DNA from: an uncultured Paracoccaceae bacterium
Lineage (GTDB): Bacteria; Pseudomonadota; Alphaproteobacteria; Rhodobacterales; Rhodobacteraceae
NCBI GenBank assembly: GCA_938038825.1
Contig: CALHST010000127.1
Coordinates: 1 to 5,693, forward strand
Length of the DNA stretch: 5,693 nt
Direction: 5' to 3'
The translations under genes were made by a program, and so were the position numbers. Below are positions 1 through 5,389 of this stretch, piece by piece; positions within the stretch are counted from its first letter, which is position 1, and each line of letters opens with the position of its first letter. Under the pieces are notes generated by a model, which was given only the letters and a program-made list of their open reading frames with translations, searched no databases and was not told the origin of the DNA.

Positions 1-440
1 GACAGGACCGGAACCCCGCTGGCCCGCACTTTTGCGAGTTGCTGGTCCAGACCATATGCGTGCACGTTGGCTTCAAGAATTGGCACTGAGACATCCAGTG
101 TTGTGACCACTGAAAACCGTCTGCCAGCCACAGCAGCCAGATGATACGCGGCTTGGCCAATGCCAATCACGGGGCAGTTTGCGATATCGCGGGCGGGCTG
201 AAGGGCGGTGTCATCAAAGCATCCGATGATGATGGCTGATGCGTTCATGTTTGACGCCTTGGCGATGAGCTTGAGAAGCGGACCTTCTGCCAACACACCG
301 TCTGCAGCGCCTTGAATTGCGGGCGGTCCGTCGTGGGAGGTCCACCCCTCGAACTGGGCCTGTGGCATTGTTTCGCGCGCTGTTCGCAGCATTGCGTCTG
401 TCATGGACACCGTGCTGTTGGGGTTGATCAGGACAATCAT
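1..440 (-). CDS. Asp/Glu/hydantoin racemase family protein (3' end outside window)
   Basis: The first 146 residues of a racemase of the Asp/Glu/hydantoin (PF01177-type) family; the C-terminal part lies beyond the left edge. These cofactor-independent cytoplasmic enzymes invert a chiral centre using two cysteines. Seen here: the N-terminal INPNST motif (residues 5-10) typical of hydantoin/allantoin racemases, the first catalytic cysteine in GCFDDTAL (Cys74, close to the position I recall for the characterised Sinorhizobium enzyme), and the SVVTTLDVSVPILEAN block (about residues 107-122). The second catalytic cysteine, expected near residue 180, is not in the window. The start is the ATG whose first bases overlap the stop of the upstream permease gene (ATGA, 4-nt overlap), with AAGGGG five bases upstream inside that gene, so it is the fifth cistron of the transport operon and probably translationally coupled. 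The motif set favours hydantoin or allantoin racemase over aspartate or glutamate racemase, but the substrate is unproven. Confidence 0.88.
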   Translation of the reverse strand, partial: MIVLINPNSTVSMTDAMLRTARETMPQAQFEGWTSHDGPPAIQGAADGVLAEGPLLKLIAKASNMNASAIIIGCFDDTALQPARDIANCPVIGIGQAAYHLAAVAGRRFSVVTTLDVSVPILEANVHAYGLDQQLAKVRASGVPVL

Positions 441-1276
441 ATCATCCCCTTGCCAGCGTCGGTGCCTGCACGGGCTTTGCGTCGGGTGCTCCATAATGCG
501 AGACAGAGGAACAGCCCGATCATCAGCAGTGAGAACACAGTTGTCAGCGTCCCCAATGCGTAAAGAACCGGGGTGGTGACATTGGTTGTCATCCCAAAGA
601 TTTCGAGCGGCAGCGTATTATAGCTGCCCGAGGTCAATAGCGTGCGGGCAAATTCATCATAGCTGAGCGTGAAGCCGAACAAGGCAACGCCAATAAGGGA
701 GGGCCCAATGATCGGCAGCACCACATGGCGCAATGTCTGCCAAGACGTGGCCCCCAGATCGCGGGCGGCTTCCTCGTAGCTTTTGTCAAAGCGGTTAAAG
801 ACCGCAAACATGATCAGCAGACCGAAGGGCAGGGTCCATGTCAGCTGTGATCCAAAGCCGGACGTGGACCAATGCACGTTCAGGCCGGATTGCGAAAAGA
901 TCAGCCCGACGCCAAGCGAGACAAGGATGGATGGGATCACCAGCGACGTGATGATGAGGTAGAACAGAATGCCGGAGCCTTTGAACTTTTTACGAAAGGC
1001 AAGCCCGCCCATCACTGACAAGACCACAGTTGTCACCATGACCATCAAGCCCAACGCCAAGCTGCGGCGGAAACTGCCCCAGATGTCACCAACGGCCTGT
1101 TGTTCAAACAGGTCGCGGAACCAGTGCAAAGACGTCCCTTGCATCGGGAAAGTCAGCCCTCCGCCGGGGCCCTGAAAGGACAGGATCGCGATGGTGATTG
1201 TGGGGCCGTAGAGAAACAGCAGGAACAGGGCAAAGAAGGCGCTGAGGACATAGAAAGACTTGGGGCGCGGGTCCAC
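437..1276 (-). CDS. ABC transporter permease, PotC-like (binding-protein-dependent transport inner membrane component)
   Basis: Inner-membrane permease, 279 aa, of the binding-protein-dependent family (PF00528 type), closest in style to PotC of spermidine/putrescine importers. Hydrophobic segments are visible near residues 8-33, 68-93, 102-128, 148-162, 183-205 and 236-262, consistent with six helices. The cytoplasmic EAA loop that docks on the ATPase reads EAARDLGA at 169-176 with the downstream LP at 187-188, and is followed by GFTLSYDEFARTL (201-213), a PotC-like feature. I chose the GTG at 1276 as start. It has an AAAGGAG Shine-Dalgarno seven bases upstream and lies one base after the stop of the preceding permease. 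A TTG eight codons further upstream (1300) is in frame but lacks a ribosome site and would place the SD inside the gene. It pairs with the adjacent PotB-like permease to form the heterodimeric channel. Its stop overlaps the start of the racemase gene. Confidence 0.93.
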   Translation of the reverse strand: MDPRPKSFYVLSAFFALFLLFLYGPTITIAILSFQGPGGGLTFPMQGTSLHWFRDLFEQQAVGDIWGSFRRSLALGLMVMVTTVVLSVMGGLAFRKKFKGSGILFYLIITSLVIPSILVSLGVGLIFSQSGLNVHWSTSGFGSQLTWTLPFGLLIMFAVFNRFDKSYEEAARDLGATSWQTLRHVVLPIIGPSLIGVALFGFTLSYDEFARTLLTSGSYNTLPLEIFGMTTNVTTPVLYALGTLTTVFSLLMIGLFLCLALWSTRRKARAGTDAGKGMI

Positions 1277-1277
1277 G

Positions 1278-2132
1278 TTACAGCTCCTTTCGAATGTCAA
1301 CGAAGCGCAGCATGATCCCGATGACGATCAGGACTGTAAGCAGCAAAACCACGGCCGTGGCCGAGGCCGACGGATAGGCCAGAAGCGCGATGTCATTTGA
1401 AATCAGGCGGCCAACATTGGCTGATTGAGATCCCGACATGAAGCGCACAGTGATGAAGTCGCCCATGACCAGCGTGACCACAAAGATGGTGCCGATCATG
1501 ATGCCGGGCTTGGTCAGCGGGATAATCACGCTCCACAGTATTTGGGTGCCGGATGCGCCCGCGTCACGTGCGGCCTCGATCAGGCTTTTGTCGATGCGCA
1601 TCATTGTGTTGAAGATCGGTACAACCATGAACAGCGTGTAAAGATGAACAAAGGCAAGGATCACGGCAAAGTCGCTGAACAACAGCCAATCCAGCGGTTC
1701 GTCAATCACTCCCCATGAGATGAGCGTCGAATTGGCGATCCCATTGCGACCAAGAAACGGGATCCAACTGATCATGCGGATGATGTTGGAGGTCCAGAAG
1801 GGGATCGTACACAGAAGAAACAAGACGATTTGCCACGTCAGGCTTCGAATATGAAACGCAAGGAAATAGGCGACAGTGAACCCGATGCTGAGGGTGAAAA
1901 CCCACGTGATGAAGGCGTATTTGAATGTATTGAAAAACACCCGATAGGTCACGTTGGACCCAAACAGGAATTCGTAATTTTCAAAGTCAAAGGCTGGAAT
2001 AATCGAAAATTCAGTGGCTTGCCAGAAGCTGACCGTAACGATCATGACGATGGGCAGCACCAGAAAGAACATCAGCACGGCCATAATGGGCAATGCCATC
2101 AGCCATCCAAGCAGGGTGTTATTCTTCAGCAC
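1278..2132 (-). CDS. ABC transporter permease, PotB-like (binding-protein-dependent transport inner membrane component)
   Basis: Inner-membrane permease, 284 aa, the first of two channel subunits. Predicted helices lie around residues 10-35, 69-94, 101-121, 155-178, 210-230 and 258-277. The segment RMISWIPFLGRNGIAN (119-134) resembles the conserved loop of PotB-type proteins (R..AW..LLG..G..N pattern). The EAA motif reads EAARDAGASG at 186-195, followed by IIPL instead of the more usual xLP. The start is GTG at 2132: an in-frame TAA lies shortly upstream with no other initiator between, and GGAAAG sits seven bases before the GTG. The gene follows the binding-protein gene after 57 nt containing a stem-loop, and ends one base before the next permease start. 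The family is commonly annotated as spermidine/putrescine transport; the actual substrate cannot be read from the permease. Confidence 0.93.
   Translation of the reverse strand: MLKNNTLLGWLMALPIMAVLMFFLVLPIVMIVTVSFWQATEFSIIPAFDFENYEFLFGSNVTYRVFFNTFKYAFITWVFTLSIGFTVAYFLAFHIRSLTWQIVLFLLCTIPFWTSNIIRMISWIPFLGRNGIANSTLISWGVIDEPLDWLLFSDFAVILAFVHLYTLFMVVPIFNTMMRIDKSLIEAARDAGASGTQILWSVIIPLTKPGIMIGTIFVVTLVMGDFITVRFMSGSQSANVGRLISNDIALLAYPSASATAVVLLLTVLIVIGIMLRFVDIRKEL
1284..1290 (-). promoter_or_regulatory. Ribosome binding site of the PotC-like permease (decides the GTG start)
   Basis: AAAGGAG on the minus strand, lying within the last codons of the upstream permease gene, seven bases before the GTG at 1276. 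The strong match and ideal spacing argue for GTG 1276 over the in-frame TTG at 1300 and imply coupled translation of the two permeases. Confidence 0.75.
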
Positions 2133-2156
2133 AGCGCAACTTTCCGGGAAAGGTTA

Positions 2157-2180
2157 GGATGGGCACCAAAGCGCCCATCC
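2157..2180 (-). promoter_or_regulatory. Intercistronic stem-loop between the binding-protein and permease genes
   Basis: Directly visible inverted repeat: GGATGGGC (2180-2173 on the minus strand) and GCCCATCC (2164-2157). The stem extends inward by one C-G pair and one G-U pair to 10 bp around a UUUG tetraloop. It starts nine bases after the binding-protein stop and ends 24 bases before the permease GTG. No run of U follows (TAACCTTTCCC), so it is not a classical full terminator. Such hairpins after binding-protein genes (malE-malF being the known example) typically protect the upstream mRNA 3' end or cause partial termination, giving more binding protein than permease. That role here is inferred. 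Confidence 0.7.
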
Positions 2181-2189
2181 AAGGTGTCT

Positions 2190-3449
2190 TTAGGCCGCGA
2201 TGAATTCGTTCCATTTGCGGACCATGTATTGGTTTTCGTCCATAACCGCGTTCCAGCACGCAACGGCGCCCATGCGGTCCTGGAACGAACCGCCATCGCG
2301 GACTTCGCCAGCTTGCGCCAATGCGTCGCCAGTGGGCGAGGTGATGGTGTCGGTGGCAGGTTTGCCTTCGAACCAATAGCCCCACTCGTTTTCGGTCATG
2401 TGGGCTTTGGATGTCTCTGGCACCGCAGAGTAATACCCCTGACGCATCAGATAACCGCCGACCCAGCCATCAAGATACCAATTGATGTATTCATACGCCG
2501 CATCGCGTTCGAGACCCGACAAGGACGCAGACAGGCCGATGCCGCCACCCCATGAGCGATAGCCTTCTTCAAGCGGTTGATAGACGCATTCCACACCTTT
2601 GGATTTGACCGCCGTGATCGCAGGGGACCACATGGATTGGATCACCACTTCGCCAGAGGCCATCAAGTTGACGCTTTCATCAAAGGATTTCCAGAAGGCG
2701 CGGAACTGACCGTTCTGTTTGGCTTCGGTGAAGATCTTCATCGTCAGATCAATCTCTTCGCGGGTCATGTTGCCTTTGTCGGGATAGGTGTATTCACCCA
2801 TGGATTCCACAACCATCGCCATGTCCATGATCCCGATGGACGAAATATCCAGGATCGATGCTTTGCCTTTGAATTCAGGGTTCAGCAGTTCAGACCAATT
2901 CTTGATCGGACGCCCAATCAGGTCAGGGCGGATCCCCAAAGTGTCCGCGTTATAGATCGTTGGGATCAAGGTCATCCAACCGGATTCATTGTCGACAAAT
3001 CCTTTGCCATCGGGACCTTCGGTAAAGCCAACGGTGTGCGGTGCAGTGCCTTGGGCAATTGTGCTTTCAGGTGTCAGTTTGCCGTTGCGGAAGATGCCGA
3101 CGATCTTGTCGTAGTTCTTGATCTTAGAGGTATCCATTGCCTGCAGGTTGCCTGTGGGCCAGACTTTCTTACAGATCCAGTATTCGATATCGGCAATGTC
3201 AAAGCTGTTGGGTTGGGTCGCCGCGCGTTGGGTGACGCTGTCGCTGTCCAGCGCGGTCATTTCCAGTGTGAAGCCCAGATCTTCTTTTACTTTGTTGGCC
3301 ACGTCATTCAGGTTGGACACACCGGTGCCGAATTGGCGCAAGGTCACATCTTTGATGTTTTGCGCCCAGATCATAGGGGCGCCCAGTGTCGAACCTGCGG
3401 CAAAGGCTGCACCGCCCTTAAGGATATTGCGTCGTGATACTTTGGTCAT
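2190..3449 (-). CDS. Extracellular (periplasmic) solute-binding protein, PotD-like, with Tat signal peptide
   Basis: Periplasmic substrate-binding protein of an ABC importer, 419 aa, longer than typical PotD (about 350 aa). The N-terminus carries a twin-arginine signal: SRRNILK (residues 5-11), a hydrophobic Ala/Gly-rich stretch (12-28) and a likely cleavage after IWA (Ala29). It should therefore be exported folded by Tat. The mature part has the usual binding-protein landmarks: a hinge region around YNADTLGIRP (166-175), NWSELLNPEFKGKASILD (184-201), and LMASGEVVIQSMWSPA (262-277), where the Gly-Glu-Val and Trp residues match the family pattern. Trp/Tyr-rich segments at 299-361 could supply aromatic ligand contacts. 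I chose ATG 3449 because GGAG lies six bases upstream; an in-frame ATG four codons earlier (3461) overlaps that ribosome site. The gene lies 24 bases after the ATPase gene. Polyamines are the default ligand guess, but the neighbouring racemase leaves this open. Confidence 0.92.
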   Translation of the reverse strand: MTKVSRRNILKGGAAFAAGSTLGAPMIWAQNIKDVTLRQFGTGVSNLNDVANKVKEDLGFTLEMTALDSDSVTQRAATQPNSFDIADIEYWICKKVWPTGNLQAMDTSKIKNYDKIVGIFRNGKLTPESTIAQGTAPHTVGFTEGPDGKGFVDNESGWMTLIPTIYNADTLGIRPDLIGRPIKNWSELLNPEFKGKASILDISSIGIMDMAMVVESMGEYTYPDKGNMTREEIDLTMKIFTEAKQNGQFRAFWKSFDESVNLMASGEVVIQSMWSPAITAVKSKGVECVYQPLEEGYRSWGGGIGLSASLSGLERDAAYEYINWYLDGWVGGYLMRQGYYSAVPETSKAHMTENEWGYWFEGKPATDTITSPTGDALAQAGEVRDGGSFQDRMGAVACWNAVMDENQYMVRKWNEFIAA

Positions 3450-3455
3450 GTTTCT

Positions 3456-3459
3456 CTCC
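3456..3459 (-). promoter_or_regulatory. Ribosome binding site of the solute-binding protein gene (decides the ATG start)
   Basis: GGAG on the minus strand, six bases before ATG 3449. The alternative in-frame ATG at 3461 overlaps this motif and has no good site of its own, so the shorter reading, which also places the SRR motif at residues 5-7, is preferred. Confidence 0.6.
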
Positions 3460-3473
3460 ATGTCTGCAAAAAA

Positions 3474-4460
3474 TTAGGCCGTTAGCTTGTGCATATTTGC
3501 GTCTTCCCAGATCAGACCGACCTGATCGCCTGGGTTCATTGGGTTGTTGAAAAAGGTGTGTTCGGGGATCAGCGCGCTGATGTCCTGATCGCCTGCGATG
3601 CGTGCCGAGACAGAGACATGTGCGCCCTGATATTCGACTGCTGTGATGCTGCCTTGCAGCTTGCCCGTATCCGTTTGCGACAGGCCCACGGCATCGGTTC
3701 GGATGGCAAAGCGGCCCTCGGGCAGGGCAACCACGTTGTGGCCACCGATGAACTGCGCAACAAAGGCTGTTGTCGGCGCATTAAAGACGTCGCGGGCGGT
3801 GCCTGCCTGTTCAATCACCGCGTCATTCATCACAACGATTTCGTCAGCCAGTGCCAAGGCTTCGTCTTGACCGTGGGTCACATGCACAAAGCTGATCCCC
3901 AGCTCGCGTTGTAGTTTGCGCAACTCGCCCCGCATGCGAATGCGCAGGAATGGATCCAGCGCTGAGAGCGGTTCATCCAACAGCAAAACCTGTGGCCGCG
4001 TGATAAGCGCGCGGGCCAAAGCCACACGTTGTTGTTGCCCGCCGGACAATTGATCGGGAAGCCGGTCGCTTAGCGCGCTTAGGTCAACCAATTCCAGCAT
4101 TTCGCCGGCCTTTTTCAGGCGTGTCTGCGTATCGATCCCTCGCATTTTCAGGCTGAAGGCCACGTTGTCAGCAACGCTAAGATGCGGAAATAATGCGTAA
4201 TTCTGGAACATCATGGCTGTGCCGCGCTTGGCGGGGGGCAGATCCGAGATGTCTGCACCACCCAGCAAGATCGACCCGTCGGACACGACTTCGTGGCCTG
4301 CGATCATGCGTAGCGTAGAGGATTTCCCGCATCCCGAAGGGCCTAGCAAACAGGCATACCCGCCGGGCTGGAACTTGTGGTTGATCGCATCGACGGCCAC
4401 TGTCGCGCCATAGCGCTTAGTCACAGATACGAGCTCTAGTTCTTTGGTTAATGTGGTCAT
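3474..4460 (-). CDS. ABC transporter ATP-binding protein, PotA-like
   Basis: Cytoplasmic ATPase that powers the importer, 328 aa, a usual length for the PotA/MalK-type family with a C-terminal TOBE domain. All nucleotide-binding motifs are intact: Walker A GPSGCGKSST (40-49), Q-loop Gln86 in MMFQNYALFPH, signature LSGGQQQR (138-145), Walker B VLLLDEP (158-164), D-loop SALD (166-169) and switch His196 in HVTHGQDEA. Residues from about 245 to 328 are the divergent regulatory/TOBE region. The start is ATG 4460 (MTTLTKE), giving the normal family N-terminus directly before the first beta strand. The frame stays open upstream to 4748, but that extension is Cys-rich, unlike the family, and runs into the divergent regulator gene. 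It is the promoter-proximal gene of the operon, and its GGGGA ribosome site lies in a leader hairpin. The two permeases and the binding protein downstream complete the transporter. Confidence 0.96.
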   Translation of the reverse strand: MTTLTKELELVSVTKRYGATVAVDAINHKFQPGGYACLLGPSGCGKSSTLRMIAGHEVVSDGSILLGGADISDLPPAKRGTAMMFQNYALFPHLSVADNVAFSLKMRGIDTQTRLKKAGEMLELVDLSALSDRLPDQLSGGQQQRVALARALITRPQVLLLDEPLSALDPFLRIRMRGELRKLQRELGISFVHVTHGQDEALALADEIVVMNDAVIEQAGTARDVFNAPTTAFVAQFIGGHNVVALPEGRFAIRTDAVGLSQTDTGKLQGSITAVEYQGAHVSVSARIAGDQDISALIPEHTFFNNPMNPGDQVGLIWEDANMHKLTA

Positions 4461-4463
4461 GAA

Positions 4464-4501
4464 GTCCCCAAGGCTTGAGAAACTCAAGTCCGTGAGGGGA
4501 C
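4464..4501 (-). promoter_or_regulatory. 5'-leader hairpin that sequesters the ATPase ribosome binding site
   Basis: In the minus-strand transcript, GUCCCC (4501-4496) is perfectly complementary to GGGGAC (4469-4464). Inside it CUUGAG (4488-4483) pairs with CUCAAG (4479-4474) around a UUU loop, and a further GG/CC pair (4491-4490 with 4473-4472) stacks beside a single bulged A. In total 14 pairs form a long imperfect stem. The 3' arm GGGGAC is the only plausible Shine-Dalgarno sequence of the ATPase gene, four bases before AUG 4460 when counted from GGGGA. Base pairing is seen directly; control of translation (temperature, protein or small-RNA mediated) is inference. The same bases could alternatively serve as a double-stranded operator. 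Confidence 0.55.
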
Positions 4502-4530
4502 AACAAAGCAAACGGTGACAGGAACATTTG

Positions 4531-4552
4531 GCCAAGCTTTGGCAGGTCTGCC
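4531..4552. repeat. Two overlapping small dyads in the divergent intergenic region
   Basis: GCCAA-GCT-TTGGC (4531-4543) overlaps GGCAG-GT-CTGCC (4541-4552); each has perfect 5-bp arms. In RNA they are mutually exclusive because they share GGC; in DNA either could be a protein-binding site. They lie 70-90 bp upstream of the ATPase start. Function unknown. Confidence 0.35.
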
Positions 4553-4600
4553 TAATATTCACGCTGTTTGGTTGGGCAGAGTCTAAAAATTGAACACAAA

Positions 4601-4612
4601 ATTGTATACAAT
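4601..4612. promoter_or_regulatory. Probable GntR/FCD operator (perfect 12-bp palindrome)
   Basis: ATTGTATACAAT is a perfect palindrome located between the divergent transport operon and the regulator gene, 140 bp from the ATPase start and 78 bp from the regulator start. The core TTGTATACAA fits the T-N-G-T...A-C-N-A pattern known for FadR/FCD-class GntR regulators, and the adjacent gene encodes exactly such a protein. The site contains TACAAT on both strands, a near match to a -10 box, so it may overlap a promoter, but I could not find a convincing -35 partner in either direction. Confidence 0.6.
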
Positions 4613-4661
4613 ACTGCTTTGAGGTGCGTACAGACGAAAGACTTGAGGCGCGCTGGCTGCT

Positions 4662-4676
4662 CTGCCATTTGGGCAG
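4662..4676 (+). repeat. Short inverted repeat just upstream of the GntR gene ribosome site
   Basis: CTGCC and GGCAG arms (5 bp, 5-nt loop) at 4662-4666 and 4672-4676, ending four bases before the AAGGA ribosome site at 4680-4684. Its GGCAG unit also occurs at 4541-4545 and 4575-4579. It could be a weak leader hairpin or half of a regulator site; it is short enough to be chance. Confidence 0.25.
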
Positions 4677-4690
4677 TGTAAGGAAATGAC

Positions 4691-5389
4691 ATGACCCGAA
4701 GCACAGTTTCAACGCCGCCCAAACCCGCCACAAGTGACAGCATCGCACAGGCGTTGTCGCTGGCCATCCACGAACACAAAATCGCGCCGGGCACGAAGCT
4801 GGGCGAAGATGACCTGTCCGAGATCTATGGGGTATCCCGCACTGTTGTACGCGCGGCGTTGCAGAGTTTGTCGCATATCAAGCTGGTGGATATTCGTCGC
4901 AACAAAGGGGCTTCGGTGGCGTCCCCTTCGATCATTGAAGCCCACGAAGTCTTTGAAGCGCGCGAGCTGCTAGAGCCGCGCACGGCGCGCAGTGCGGCAT
5001 TGCGCGCGACAGCCGCTGACATTGCGCTGCTTGAGCGTCATATCAACGATGAGCACAAAGCGCTTGATGCTGCTGATCCGGGGCGCGCACTGTATCTTTC
5101 CGGTTTGTTCCATACGGAAATTGCGCGCATCGCTGGGCAAGCAACAATTGCGGGGTTTATTGAAACCTTGATTGCACGCTCCTCGCTGATCATTGCGCTG
5201 TATTGGCGTCGCGAAAGTGCGCTGTGTGAAAAGCACGCGCATCATGCGTTGGTCGGGGCGTTGGCTGACCATAATGAACAACAGGCCGAAGAGCTGATGC
5301 GCAGTCACTTGGTTGATTTGCATTCTGCCCTTGATCTGAGAGAGCGTCATGGCCGCACGCTGTCGCTTAAGGATGCATTGTCCCAATGA
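4691..5389 (+). CDS. GntR family transcriptional regulator, FCD (FadR C-terminal) subclass
   Basis: DNA-binding regulator, 232 aa, a normal length for the FCD class. The winged helix-turn-helix spans about residues 15-78, with the typical KLGEDDLSEIYGVSRTVVRAAL stretch at 36-57 and the wing near RRNKGASV (69-76). The effector domain (about 85-220) shows GLFHTEIARIAG (138-149) and MRSHL (203-207). Three of the usual four metal-binding positions are histidines (His141, His184, His206), while the position normally held by Asp in D-x-x-F-H is Ser137. I recall this Ser as a trait of one FCD subgroup. Such proteins bind small carboxylates or amino-acid-like ligands and usually repress neighbouring operons. 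The start is ATG 4691, with AAGGA six bases upstream. Divergent placement and the palindrome at 4601-4612 make it the likely regulator of the transporter-racemase operon and of itself. Confidence 0.93.
   Translation: MTRSTVSTPPKPATSDSIAQALSLAIHEHKIAPGTKLGEDDLSEIYGVSRTVVRAALQSLSHIKLVDIRRNKGASVASPSIIEAHEVFEARELLEPRTARSAALRATAADIALLERHINDEHKALDAADPGRALYLSGLFHTEIARIAGQATIAGFIETLIARSSLIIALYWRRESALCEKHAHHALVGALADHNEQQAEELMRSHLVDLHSALDLRERHGRTLSLKDALSQ

Noticed and set aside
1830..2555. Open frame of 241 codons on the plus strand spanning the permease/binding-protein junction.
   Set aside because: Shadow of two well supported minus-strand genes; no ribosome site or family similarity is visible.
2577..3437. 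Long open frame of 286 codons on the plus strand opposite the binding-protein gene.
   Set aside because: It is an antisense shadow of a clear coding gene, with composition rich in His/Asp/Arg and no recognisable domain.
3466..3476. Run of T (U in RNA) right after the ATPase stop, considered as an intrinsic terminator.
   Set aside because: No stem of more than three pairs precedes it, and the binding-protein gene follows 24 nt later in the same operon.
4415..4527. Possible 36-codon leader peptide on the minus strand starting at ATG 4527, running through the leader hairpin and overlapping the ATPase start in another frame.
   Set aside because: No Shine-Dalgarno precedes the ATG and the peptide has no regulatory codon run, so there is no positive support beyond position.
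4483..4647. GACTTGAG present in inverted orientation near each divergent start (4483-4490 minus, 4640-4647 plus).
   Set aside because: An 8-base match within about 230 bp is expected by chance fairly often, and the left copy is explained by the leader hairpin.
4561..4690. Search for sigma-70-type -35/-10 pairs for both divergent transcripts.
   Set aside because: Only partial matches were found (for example TACAAT within the palindrome, TTGAAC at 4590-4595), with no properly spaced partner, so no promoter is called.
4686..4694. Two-codon minimal frame (ATG ACA TGA) overlapping the regulator start.
   Set aside because: The AAGGA site is only one base from this ATG and correctly spaced for ATG 4691, so initiation here is unlikely.
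4461..4748. The ATPase reading frame stays open a further 96 codons upstream of ATG 4460.
   Set aside because: The extension is Cys-rich, has no resemblance to the family N-terminus, and overlaps the divergent regulator gene and the operator region. ATG 4460 gives the normal protein.
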